Shown here: one piece after another, positions 46,680 through 54,487 of the stretch
How the letters are laid out: every line of letters begins with the position of its first letter
How positions within the stretch are numbered: position 1 is the first letter of the stretch
Assembly (NCBI RefSeq): GCF_004214935.1
Contig: NZ_SFCC01000003.1
Coordinates: 465,476-529,475, forward strand
Origin: Amycolatopsis suaedae
GTDB lineage: Bacteria; Actinomycetota; Actinomycetes; Mycobacteriales; Pseudonocardiaceae
Direction of reading: 5' to 3'
Length of the DNA: 64,000 nt
Notes under the pieces: model-generated
The model's input: only the letters and a program-made list of their open reading frames with translations
The model's database searches: none
Told to the model about the DNA's origin: nothing
Translations under genes and position numbers: made by a program

Positions 46680-47183
46680 GTGAGCACCCGTGGAAACACC
46701 CGTGGTGTGGTGTACGTCCACTCGTCGCCGTCTGCGGTATGTCCGCACGTCGAGTGGGCTATTTCAGGCACCCTGGGTGGCCGAGTGGATCTGAAGTGGA
46801 CGGCGCAGGCCGCCGCTCCCGGGCAGCTGCGTGCCGAGTGTGGCTGGCGTGGTGACGCCGGCACCGGCGCGCGTCTCGTCGCCGCGCTCAAGGCGTGGCC
46901 GATGCTGCGGTTCGAGGTCACCGAGGAGCCCAGCCCCGGCGTGGACGGTGAGCGCTTCTGCTACGTGCCGGGCCTCGGGCTCTGGCACGGCCGGGCCAGC
47001 GCCAACGGCGACATCGTGGTGGGCGAGGACCAGCTCCGGTCCCTCGTCGCGCAGAGCCGGGCAGGCGAGCAGCTCGCGCACAAGCTCGATGAGCTGCTGG
47101 GCGCGAACTGGGACGAGGCGCTGGAACCGTTCCGGCACGCCGGTGACGGTGCCCCGGTGACCTGGCTGCACCAGGTGGGCTGA
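46680..47183 (+). CDS. DUF3145 family protein
   Basis: A 167-residue soluble protein conserved in actinobacteria as DUF3145. It shows VYVHSSPSAVCPHVEWAISG at the N-terminus, KWTAQAAAPGQLRAECGWRG, RFEVTEEPSPGVDGERFCYV and a C-terminal WLHQVG. No catalytic motif is evident. GTG 46680 has GGAGG 6 bp upstream. The 237-bp gap to the divergent anchored-protein gene shows no further open frame with a ribosome site. Probably co-transcribed with the next gene. Confidence 0.9.
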   Translation: MSTRGNTRGVVYVHSSPSAVCPHVEWAISGTLGGRVDLKWTAQAAAPGQLRAECGWRGDAGTGARLVAALKAWPMLRFEVTEEPSPGVDGERFCYVPGLGLWHGRASANGDIVVGEDQLRSLVAQSRAGEQLAHKLDELLGANWDEALEPFRHAGDGAPVTWLHQVG

Positions 47184-47195
47184 CACTCTGTAGAG

Positions 47196-47789
47196 GTGCC
47201 TGGCAAGCCTGCTCCCAGCTACCGGCAGCGGTGGCTGCTGCCCGCCCTGATCGTGATCCTGTCGCTGACCGTCGGTGGCGGGCTGCTCGCCCGCGAGGTG
47301 TACCGGAAGCCGCAGCCCGAGGACACCGGCGAGGTGGCGGCGACCTCGGTCAGCACCCTGCCGCCGGAGCAGCAGCCGGGACCGCCGACGGTCCAGTTGA
47401 CACCGGACGCCGCGGCGCACCCGGAGGACCAGCGGGTGCGGCAGCTGTTGCAGACGTACTTCGACGCGATCAACGGCCGCAGCTACGACCGCTGGAAGAC
47501 GGTGGTGACCAGCGCGCGGATCCAGTCCCAGCCGAGGGACGAGTGGCTCGCCAACTACCGGACCACGCACGACGGCAGCATCCTCGTCTACCGGATCGAG
47601 GGCCTGCCACGGCAGCAGCTGCAGATCCTGGTGGCGTTCACCAGCGTGCAGGACCCGGCCGACGCCCCGCCCGAGCTGCCCGAACGGTGCATCCGCTGGC
47701 GGCTGGTGCTGCCTGCCGTCTGGGAGGGCAACGCCTGGAAGCTCGACATCGTGCCCGCCGGCACCAGCCCCGAGCACGTCAAGTGCTGA
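47196..47789 (+). CDS. Single-pass membrane protein with NTF2-like extracytoplasmic domain
   Basis: A 197-residue protein with one N-terminal helix (WLLPALIVILSLTVGGGLLA, about 13-32), a Pro/Thr/Gln linker, and a C-terminal domain (about 80-190) whose VRQLLQTYFDAINGRSYDRW, then FTSVQDP and RWRLVLPAVWEGNAWKLDIV, is NTF2-like. Proteins of this shape are common in actinobacteria and usually of unknown function. GTG 47196 follows the DUF3145 stop by 12 bp. Ligand and partner unknown. Confidence 0.86.
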   Translation: MPGKPAPSYRQRWLLPALIVILSLTVGGGLLAREVYRKPQPEDTGEVAATSVSTLPPEQQPGPPTVQLTPDAAAHPEDQRVRQLLQTYFDAINGRSYDRWKTVVTSARIQSQPRDEWLANYRTTHDGSILVYRIEGLPRQQLQILVAFTSVQDPADAPPELPERCIRWRLVLPAVWEGNAWKLDIVPAGTSPEHVKC

Positions 47790-47794
47790 GACAC

Positions 47795-47834
47795 GGAAAG
47801 GCCACCCTCACCGGCGTGATGAAGGTGGCCTTCC
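47795..47834. terminator. Hairpin between convergent NTF2-like and fabF genes
   Basis: GGAAAGGCCACC and GGTGGCCTTCC pair with one bulged A. The hairpin sits in the 57-bp gap between two stop codons, so it may act as a bidirectional terminator. It belongs to the GGCCACC/GGTGGCC hairpin family in the other intergenic gaps. Confidence 0.6.
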
Positions 47835-47846
47835 CTGGCATGGAAC

Positions 47847-49079
47847 TCAGGCGGGAGCGAACGCCAGTGCGACGTTGTGGCCGCCGAAGCCGAACGAGTC
47901 GCTGATCGCGGCCGTCAGATCGATCTTGCGCGGCTCGCCGATGACGACGTCGTGCGTGACGCCGGGGTCGAGCTGCTCGATGTTCATGGTCGGCGGGATG
48001 ACGCCTTCCTTGATGGACAGCACCGTGGCGATGGCCTCGACCGCGCCGGCGGCACCCAGCAGGTGACCGAGCACGCTCTTCGGCGCGGTGAGGATCGGGT
48101 GCTCGCCGATGGCCTTGCGCACGGCGACCGTCTCGCCCACGTCGCCGACCGGGGTCGAGGTGGCGTGCGCGTTGACGTGACCAATGTCCGCCGGGTCGAG
48201 CCCGGCGGAGCGGATCGCGGCGCTGATGGCCCTGGCCTGGCCGGTGCCCTCCGGGTCCGGCGCGGTGATGTGGTACGAGTCGGCGCTGGTGCCGATCCCG
48301 GCCAGCCTGCCGTAGATCTTCGCGCCACGGGCCTTCGCGTACTCGGCGCGCTCCAGCACCATGATGCCCGCGCCCTCGCCGAGCACGAACCCGTCCCGCT
48401 TGACGTCCCACGGCCGCGACGCGCGGTGCGGGTCGTCGTTGCGGGTGCTCATCGTGCGGGCCTGGGCGAACCCGGCCATCGTGATGGCGGCGATGGCCGC
48501 CTCCGCGCCACCGGCGACGGCCACGTCGGCCTCACCGGCACGCAGCATCCGCCACGCCCACGCCAGCGCCTCGGCGCCGGACGCGCAGGCCGACACCGGG
48601 GCGTGCACCCCGGCCCTGGCCTTGACCTCCAGCCCGACGTGCGCGGCCGGGCCGTTGGGCATCAGCATGGGGACGGTCAGCGGCGACACCTTGCGCAGCC
48701 CGGCGTTCTCCAGGAGGTCGTCCTGGTTCAGCAGGGTGGTCGCGCCACCGATACCGGTGCCGACCACGACGGCGAGCCGGTCCGGGTCCACGGTGTCCTC
48801 ACCGTGGCCGGCGTCGGCCCAGGCCTCGCGGGTGGCCACCATGGCGACCTGCTCGCTGCGGTCGAGCCTGCGGGCCTCGACCCGCGGCAGGATCTCCGTC
48901 GGTTCGACCGCGAGCTGCGCCGCGATCTTCACCGGGAGGCCGAACTTCTCGACCCATTCGGCCTCCAGCGGCTCGACACCGCTGCGGCCGGACAGCAGAC
49001 CTTCCCAGGTGGAAGCGACGTCCCCGCCGAGGGGCGTGGTCGCGCCCAGCCCGGTGATCACGACGTCGTTGTTGCTCAT
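47847..49079 (-). CDS. fabF: 3-oxoacyl-ACP synthase II
   Basis: Elongating condensing enzyme of type II fatty-acid synthesis, joining malonyl-ACP to the growing acyl-ACP. The 410-residue protein from ATG 49079 (GGGAG 7 bp upstream) has catalytic Cys165 (SACASG), His305 (NAHATSTPVGD) and His339 (KSVLGHLLGAAG), plus the closing FGFGGHN. The full Cys-His-His set and length separate it from FabH. Last gene of fabD-fabH-acpP-fabF. Confidence 0.97.
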   Translation of the reverse strand: MSNNDVVITGLGATTPLGGDVASTWEGLLSGRSGVEPLEAEWVEKFGLPVKIAAQLAVEPTEILPRVEARRLDRSEQVAMVATREAWADAGHGEDTVDPDRLAVVVGTGIGGATTLLNQDDLLENAGLRKVSPLTVPMLMPNGPAAHVGLEVKARAGVHAPVSACASGAEALAWAWRMLRAGEADVAVAGGAEAAIAAITMAGFAQARTMSTRNDDPHRASRPWDVKRDGFVLGEGAGIMVLERAEYAKARGAKIYGRLAGIGTSADSYHITAPDPEGTGQARAISAAIRSAGLDPADIGHVNAHATSTPVGDVGETVAVRKAIGEHPILTAPKSVLGHLLGAAGAVEAIATVLSIKEGVIPPTMNIEQLDPGVTHDVVIGEPRKIDLTAAISDSFGFGGHNVALAFAPA

Positions 49080-49112
49080 GGCAAGTCTCCCAGAGGTCGG
49101 CACCGGTAGGTG

Positions 49113-49358
49113 TTACTTGGAGTTCGCGGCGACGTAGTCGACCGCGTCGCCGACGGTCTTCAGGTTGGCCAGCTCGTCGTCGGGGATCTTCACACCGAAC
49201 TTGTCCTCGGCCTGGACCGCGATCTCGACCATGGACAGCGAGTCGATGTCGAGGTCGTCGACGAACGACTTCTCGGTGCTCACGTCATCCTGGGCCACGC
49301 CGGCGACCTCTTCAACGATCTCCGCCAGACCCGCCAGGATCTCTTCCTTGTCAGCCAC
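49113..49358 (-). CDS. acpP: Acyl carrier protein
   Basis: An 81-residue acidic carrier for fatty-acid intermediates. Phosphopantetheine attaches to Ser40 in DIDSLSMVEI. AGGAAGGAAA lies 6 bp before GTG 49358. Placed between fabH and fabF as in Streptomyces, it is the fatty-acid ACP, not a polyketide one. Confidence 0.97.
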   Translation of the reverse strand: MADKEEILAGLAEIVEEVAGVAQDDVSTEKSFVDDLDIDSLSMVEIAVQAEDKFGVKIPDDELANLKTVGDAVDYVAANSK

Positions 49359-49396
49359 TTGCTGTTTCCTTCCTGTTCTTCACCGGTTTGTTTGCC

Positions 49397-50374
49397 TCAC
49401 GGGCAGATGGCGACCTGGCCGGCGTAGGAAAGCCCGGCCCCGAACCCGACCATCAGTACCACGTCGCCCTTCTTCACCCTGCCGGCGGCCCGCATGTGGT
49501 CCAGCGCCATGGGAATGGAGGCTGACGAGGTGTTGCCCGAGTACTTGATGTCGTCGGCGACCACCATGTCCTCGCGCGCGCCGTTGGCCCGCAGCCGCTT
49601 GGCGATGGCCTCGACGATACGCAGGTTCGCCTGGTGCGGAATGAGCACGTCCACATCGGACGGCTGGATGCCCGCGGCCTCGATCGCCTGCAGCGCGATC
49701 GGGGCGATCTTGGTGGTCGCCCAGCGGAAGACCGACTGGCCCTCCTGGTAGATGTACTTGCCGTCACGCATGCCGATGGTGTCGACGAGGTCGCCGGCAC
49801 TGCCCCAGACGACCGGGCCGATCTCCGGCTGCTCGGACGGTCCCACGACCACCGCACCGGCGCCGTCGGCGAAGATGATGGCGTTGGCCCGGTCGACCGG
49901 GTCGACGGAGTCGGTGAGCTTCTCGGCGCCGATCACCAGGACCTTGCCGGCCGAGCCGGCGCGGATGAGGTCGGACGCGACACCGAGGCCGTAGCAGAAT
50001 CCGGCACACGCGGCGTTGAGGTCGAACGCTCCGGGGGCCTGGACGCCGATCCGGTCGGCCACCTGCGCGGCGGCGTTCGGGATCAGCGTGGGCATGGTGC
50101 AGTTGGGCAGGATCACGGTGTCCACATCGGACGGCGCGAGGCCCGCGTCGGCCACCGCACGCCGTCCGGCGATGACCGCCATGTCGACAAGCGACTCGTC
50201 CTTCTCGGCGAACCGGCGCTCGATGATGCCGACGCGCTCGCGGATCCACTGGTCGCTGGTGTCCATGATCTCGGAAAGGTCGTCGTTGGTGACGACCTTG
50301 TCCGGCTGCCTGCTGCCCACACCGAGGATGCGGGTCGCCTGCGGTCCCTGGTGCAGTCGCAGTGTCTGGGTCAC
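49397..50374 (-). CDS. fabH: 3-oxoacyl-ACP synthase III
   Basis: Initiates fatty-acid synthesis by condensing an acyl-CoA starter with malonyl-ACP; in actinobacteria branched starters are typical. The 325-residue protein has the Cys-His-Asn triad: Cys123 (NAACAGFC), His246 (IPHQANLR) and Asn280 (YSGNTSS). GTG 50374 overlaps the fabD stop by four bases (GTGA), implying translational coupling. Confidence 0.97.
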   Translation of the reverse strand: MTQTLRLHQGPQATRILGVGSRQPDKVVTNDDLSEIMDTSDQWIRERVGIIERRFAEKDESLVDMAVIAGRRAVADAGLAPSDVDTVILPNCTMPTLIPNAAAQVADRIGVQAPGAFDLNAACAGFCYGLGVASDLIRAGSAGKVLVIGAEKLTDSVDPVDRANAIIFADGAGAVVVGPSEQPEIGPVVWGSAGDLVDTIGMRDGKYIYQEGQSVFRWATTKIAPIALQAIEAAGIQPSDVDVLIPHQANLRIVEAIAKRLRANGAREDMVVADDIKYSGNTSSASIPMALDHMRAAGRVKKGDVVLMVGFGAGLSYAGQVAICP

Positions 50375-51279
50375 TCGGCCTCCTGGAGCTTTGCCGCGTC
50401 GGCGGGGGTCTTGAGAGCGAGAATGTTCGTCACGGTGCCCTTGAGCTGCCGCTTGACCAGGCCGGTCAGGGTGCCCGCCGGCGGCAGTTCGACCGTCCCG
50501 GTGACCCCCAGCGAGACCAGCCCGTCCATGGTCAGGTCCCAGCGCACCGGCCTGGTGACCTGCTTGACCAGGCGGTCCAGGTACTCCGCGCCGCTGGTGA
50601 CGACCGTTCCGTCCGCATTGGACAGCAGCGGCCGTACCGGGTCGGCGGGGACGATGCCGGCGGCGTGCCGGGCCAGGGCCTGCTCGGCGGGTGCCATGTA
50701 GTCGGTGTGGAACGCGCCGGCCACCTTCAGGGCACGCACCTTGGTACCGGCCAGCGGCTCGGCGACGATGTGCTCGATCGCCGCGGCGGCGCCGGAGGCG
50801 ACGATCTGGCCGGCGCCGTTGCGGTTGGCGGCGGTGAGACCGTGCTCGGCCAGCCAGGCGACGACCTCGTCCGGGTCGCCCATCATCACCGCGGCCATGC
50901 TCGTCGGCTCGGCGTCGCACGCCTTGGCCATCTCCGCGCCCCGCACGGCGGCCAGTGCCACGGCGTCGTCGGCGGAGAACACCCCGGCGATGGCCGCCGC
51001 GGCCAGCTCGCCGACCGAGTGGCCTGCCACCGGGCCGTCGGCGGGCAGCTGGTCGCGCAGCTGCTCGTGGGCGAGCAGCGACAGCGCCACGATCAGTGGC
51101 TGGGTGATGGCGGTGTCCTGGATCTCCTCGGCACCGGCTTCGGTGCCGAGCCGGAGGAGGTCGAGCCCGGTGCGCTCGGACCAGCGCTGTACGCGCTCGC
51201 GGGCGCCGTCCAGCTCGAGCCACGGGGTGAGCATGCCGGGGGCCTGGGACCCCTGTCCGGGGGCGAGGAGAGCGGTCAC
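50371..51279 (-). CDS. fabD: Malonyl-CoA:ACP transacylase
   Basis: Loads malonyl groups onto ACP for FabH and FabF. The 302-residue protein shows the GQGSQ motif (8-12), the nucleophile Ser88 in GHSVGE and the partner His191 in AFHTDYM. It is first of the fabDHPF cluster; its upstream gap carries a perfect 8-bp inverted repeat. The order fasR-fabD-fabH-acpP-fabF is that of Streptomyces, not the Mycobacterium order with kasA/kasB. Confidence 0.97.
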   Translation of the reverse strand: MTALLAPGQGSQAPGMLTPWLELDGARERVQRWSERTGLDLLRLGTEAGAEEIQDTAITQPLIVALSLLAHEQLRDQLPADGPVAGHSVGELAAAAIAGVFSADDAVALAAVRGAEMAKACDAEPTSMAAVMMGDPDEVVAWLAEHGLTAANRNGAGQIVASGAAAAIEHIVAEPLAGTKVRALKVAGAFHTDYMAPAEQALARHAAGIVPADPVRPLLSNADGTVVTSGAEYLDRLVKQVTRPVRWDLTMDGLVSLGVTGTVELPPAGTLTGLVKRQLKGTVTNILALKTPADAAKLQEAE

Positions 51280-51346
51280 CCCTATAGGGAACAGGGTGGG
51301 ACCGCCGTGGTGGGATGCCGCCGATGACGAAGTCGCATCACCGATT

Positions 51347-51365
51347 GTTGTAGGAACCCTACAAC
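51347..51365. promoter_or_regulatory. Inverted repeat in the fabD promoter region
   Basis: GTTGTAGG-AAC-CCTACAAC is a perfect 8-bp inverted repeat. It is centred about 77 bp upstream of the fabD start and 80 bp from the fasR stop. Position suggests an operator or activator site for FasR or another lipid-responsive regulator. Confidence 0.6.
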
Positions 51366-51435
51366 GGTGACGCCCGGTTGGGCAGCCTTAGCGGCTCTGG
51401 CTTGTCGGGTATAGGCAGTTTCCGCGTGAATTGCG

Positions 51436-52638
51436 TCACCAGATCCCGCGTGCCCTGGCGAGTCTGCCGACGGTGAGCGCGATCCGTAGTACGAGCGCGT
51501 CCCGCGGGTCGGCGGCATGCCTGCCGGTGAGGTCGGCGACCCGGCGAAGGCGGTAGCGGACGGTGTTGGGGTGCACGAACAGCGTGCGGGCGCAGTTCTC
51601 CAGCACACCACCCGTTTCCAGGTAGGTCTCGACGGTGCTCAGCAGCGCGGGCCCGGCGTCCTCCAGTGGCTTGGCGACCTCCTCGACCAGCAGCCGTTCG
51701 GCCTCCGGGTCGCCGGCCAGCGCCCGCTCGGGCAGCAGGTCGGCGGAGCGCACCGGGCGGGGCGCCGACGGCCAGCCGACCACCGCCCGCAGGCCGGACA
51801 GCGCCTCGGTGGCGCTGATGTGTGCCTCGGCCAGGCTCGGCACGGTCGGGCCGGCCACCACCGGCCCGCCGGCGAACGCCGTGGCCAGTTTCGGCAGGAT
51901 CGACCGCTCCTTCGCCGTGCCGTCGGTGGGCCCGCCGACGACGACCACCAGCCGCGAGCCCTGGACGCTGTGCAGCACCGGACGGCCGATGCGCGCGGCC
52001 CGGCTGCGGACCTCGAACACCACCGTCGGCGGGTCCTCCGACGTCGGCGCTCCGACCATCACGGTCGCCGTCGCGGCCGGGTCCCAGCCCAGCGCGGACG
52101 CCCGCGACAGCACCGACTCCTCCGCGTCACCACGGACGATGCCGTCGACGACCAGGGCCTCCAGCCGGGCGTCCCACGCGCCGCGGGCCTCCGCCGCGGC
52201 CGCGTAGGAGTTGGCCGCGGCGAAGGCGATCTCCCTGCCGTAGCGCAGGATCGCCTCGGTGAGCGTGGCCTGCTCGGCCTCGTCGGCGGCGAACTCGGGC
52301 AGCTGCTGCTCGAACACCTCGGTGGCCAGCCGGACCAGCGCGACGGCCTGCCGCAGGCTGATCCACCTGGACAGTTCCATGGGGGCGTCGCGGAAGGCCT
52401 CGGTGGTGAACCGCAGTGCCTCGGTCGAGTTCCGCAGCCACTCGACGAATCCCGCCGCGCCGTTCTGCGTGATGAGCAGGACGCTGGCCCGCTGGTCGGC
52501 CGCCAGCCTGCCGAACCACGGCAGCTGCTCCTCCATCGCGGCGACGCTGGCGGTGGCCATCCGGCCGGAGGCGCGTTCCAGCCTGCGCAGTGTCTTGGCC
52601 GAGACGCCGGCCCGTCGGCGGCTGTTCGTGCTCGTCAT
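51436..52638 (-). CDS. fasR: FasR-type transcriptional activator of the fab operon (PucR-like HTH)
   Basis: A 400-residue regulator from ATG 52638. The C-terminal helix-turn-helix is of the PucR/CdaR kind (GGVLENCARTLFVHPNTVRY, then RLRRVADLTGRHAADPRDAL). The N-terminal region (about 20-280) is a conserved sensory part (ELSRWISLRQAVALVRLATE; YGREIAFAAANSYAAAAEAR). Placement directly upstream of fabD is that of Streptomyces FasR and M. tuberculosis Rv2242, so control of fabDHPF is strongly suggested by family and context. A terminator-like hairpin lies about 96 bp upstream of the start. Confidence 0.9.
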   Translation of the reverse strand: MTSTNSRRRAGVSAKTLRRLERASGRMATASVAAMEEQLPWFGRLAADQRASVLLITQNGAAGFVEWLRNSTEALRFTTEAFRDAPMELSRWISLRQAVALVRLATEVFEQQLPEFAADEAEQATLTEAILRYGREIAFAAANSYAAAAEARGAWDARLEALVVDGIVRGDAEESVLSRASALGWDPAATATVMVGAPTSEDPPTVVFEVRSRAARIGRPVLHSVQGSRLVVVVGGPTDGTAKERSILPKLATAFAGGPVVAGPTVPSLAEAHISATEALSGLRAVVGWPSAPRPVRSADLLPERALAGDPEAERLLVEEVAKPLEDAGPALLSTVETYLETGGVLENCARTLFVHPNTVRYRLRRVADLTGRHAADPRDALVLRIALTVGRLARARGIW

Positions 52639-52733
52639 GGTGCCGCGATCGTACGTCGGTCCCGGCGGGGCAGCGTGCCCCGGATTTGTGAAGAATGTTC
52701 CGAAACGCACCTGGCGTCTGAAAAACGGAAAAT

Positions 52734-52779
52734 CGAGACCGCCCGACGCTCGCGGTTCTCGCTGCGTCGGGCGGTCTCG
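52734..52779 (-). terminator. U-tailed terminator hairpin in the divergent fasR upstream gap
   Basis: Arms CGAGACCGCCCGACGC (52734-52749) and its exact complement (52764-52779) enclose 14 nt. Read on the minus strand the stem is followed by ATTTTCCGTTTTTC, a classic U-rich tail. Since genes on both sides diverge from this gap, the terminator must act on a short transcript starting between about 52780 and 52935, either a small RNA or an attenuated fasR leader. Confidence 0.7.
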
Positions 52780-52935
52780 TCTCCCCGGTCCCCACCGGTG
52801 CTTTAACTATGCATCTAATGGATCTTCCGGCGCTAGCCTACTCACCCAATCGTGGCTTCTCTGAGTTGCCGTGGTCGGGGCGCTGTTCAACCATCCGGAC
52901 AGGACAAGAATTCTCGCGGGTCAAGGAGGGACGTC

Positions 52936-53721
52936 GTGGGTGAACAGCTGAGGAACGGCTTGGGGCAGGCGTGGAACCTGGTAGCCACGTTCGTGCCGAA
53001 ATTGCTCGCATTTCTGGTAATCCTGCTGATCGGCTGGTTGATCGCCAAAGCGGTCGCCAAGGCGCTGACCCTCGTGCTGGGTAAGCTCGGATTCAACAAA
53101 CTCGTCGACAAGACGGGCTTGTCCGGGATGATGCGGCAATCGAATGTCGACGCCGTCGGGATCATCAGCAAGATCGTGTACTACTTCATTCTGCTGATCG
53201 CGCTACAGCTGTCGTTCGGTGTCTTCGGCGAGAGCAACCCGGTGAGCCAGCTGCTCAACGACGTGATCGCGTTCCTGCCGCGCGTCGTCGTCGCACTGGT
53301 CCTGATCATCGTTGCCGCCGCGATCGCCAGGGTGGTGCGGGACATAGTCAACGGCGCGCTGTCCGGCAGGCCCGCGGGACGGGCGCTCGGCACCGGCAGC
53401 TACTGGCTGATCATGGCGTTCGGCATCATCGCCGCGCTGAACCAGGTCAACATCGCCACCACGGTGACGACGCCGGTGCTGGTCACCGTGCTGGCCACCA
53501 TCGGCGGCGTGATCATCGTCGGCTTCGGCGGCGGCCTGATCAAGCCGGCGCAGGAGCGGTGGGACGGCTGGATGTCCAGCATCCAGGGCCAGTTCAGCCC
53601 GCAGGGCTCCCGCGGCCAGGTCGGTGCCGGGAACGGGCACGGCCACGACCGCGGTGCGACCCAGCAGGCGCCCGCGGACACCCCGACGCCGCCGGCCGGG
53701 TTCGGGCGCACCGACCGGTAA
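52936..53721 (+). CDS. CmpX/MscS-like small-conductance membrane protein
   Basis: A 261-residue membrane protein from GTG 52936, with AAGGAGGG 5 bp upstream. It has four to five helices. The conserved N-terminal FVPKLLAFLVILLIGWLIAK, KLGFNKLVDKTGLSGMMRQ and VIAFLPRVVVALVLIIVAAA belong to the TM-helix repeat family near CmpX and mechanosensitive MscS channels. The MscS beta domain is not visible. The polar C-terminus (about 215-261) is Gly/Gln/Pro-rich. Transport or mechanosensing role inferred only. Terminated by a strong hairpin. Confidence 0.87.
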   Translation: MGEQLRNGLGQAWNLVATFVPKLLAFLVILLIGWLIAKAVAKALTLVLGKLGFNKLVDKTGLSGMMRQSNVDAVGIISKIVYYFILLIALQLSFGVFGESNPVSQLLNDVIAFLPRVVVALVLIIVAAAIARVVRDIVNGALSGRPAGRALGTGSYWLIMAFGIIAALNQVNIATTVTTPVLVTVLATIGGVIIVGFGGGLIKPAQERWDGWMSSIQGQFSPQGSRGQVGAGNGHGHDRGATQQAPADTPTPPAGFGRTDR

Positions 53722-53734
53722 CGGACGCGCCCCG

Positions 53735-53772
53735 CGACGAGTGGCCCCGGTGCACGCCGGGGCCACTCGTCG
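53735..53772 (+). terminator. Strong hairpin terminator
   Basis: Perfect 16-bp arms CGACGAGTGGCCCCGG (53735-53750) and CCGGGGCCACTCGTCG (53757-53772) enclose a 6-nt loop, 14 bp past the CmpX-like stop. No U-tract follows. Confidence 0.8.
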
Positions 53773-53854
53773 TGTTGGCCCCGTCACATGTGGGGAGGAA
53801 ATGCCGGGCCCGGCGCGCATGTTGTGCTGGGAGCGACAGACGGGAGGAGCCGCC

Positions 53855-54487
53855 GTGGGTTTCCTGCACAGTTCCGGGGTGACGGTCCTCGGCCAGTGGA
53901 TCTCCTTCGCCGAGCTGGCCGGGCAACTGGCCGCGCTGGCGGTGGTGTTCCTCGCACAGCGGCGGACGCTGTGGACCTGGCCGGTACAGGTGGCCGCCAC
54001 CGTGCTGCTGTTCAGCGTCTACATCTCCGCCCACCTCGGCGGGCTGGCCGCGCGGCAGGTCGCGATCCTGGCCATCTCCGTCTACGGCTGGTGGGCCTGG
54101 ACCCGGCGGCGTGATCCCGTCTACGGCGTCGTCGTGCGCAGGGGATCGACGCGTGAGCGGCTGGTCATGCTCGGCCTGTTCGCCGCCGGGACGGCCGCGA
54201 TGGCGCTGCTGCTGACCGTGCTCGACGCGTCCTGGGCGCCCTGGCCGGACGCGGCCATCTTCATCGGCACGCTGGTCGCCTTCGGCGCGCAGGCGGCGGG
54301 GCTGGTCGAGTTCTGGCTGGTCTGGCTCGTCGTGGACGCGGTCGGCGTCCCGTTGCAGCTGGCCTCCGGCCTGTGGTTCTCGGCGCTGGTCTACATCGTG
54401 TTCGCCGTGCTGGTCGTGCACGGCTGGTGGAGCTGGAACCGCTCGGTGAAGCGCGCGCCCGCGGCGGTCAGGGCAGCATCCAGCTGA
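53855..54487 (+). CDS. pnuC: PnuC-family nicotinamide riboside transporter
   Basis: A 210-residue membrane protein with about six or seven helices from GTG 53855 (GGGAGGAG upstream). The C-terminal PnuC signature is visible: WPDAAIFIGTLVAFGAQAAG, FWLVWLVVDAVGVPLQLASG and LVYIVFAVLVVHGWWSWNRS. PnuC imports uncharged vitamin B3 ribosides, here presumably nicotinamide riboside, for NAD synthesis. No nadR or kinase gene is adjacent. The 3' end overlaps the convergent lactate permease by 20 bp. Confidence 0.9.
   Translation: MGFLHSSGVTVLGQWISFAELAGQLAALAVVFLAQRRTLWTWPVQVAATVLLFSVYISAHLGGLAARQVAILAISVYGWWAWTRRRDPVYGVVVRRGSTRERLVMLGLFAAGTAAMALLLTVLDASWAPWPDAAIFIGTLVAFGAQAAGLVEFWLVWLVVDAVGVPLQLASGLWFSALVYIVFAVLVVHGWWSWNRSVKRAPAAVRAASS

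Noticed and set aside
53722..53854. NAD-related riboswitch before pnuC
   Set aside because: The gap contains only a simple perfect terminator hairpin; no conserved riboswitch core was seen.
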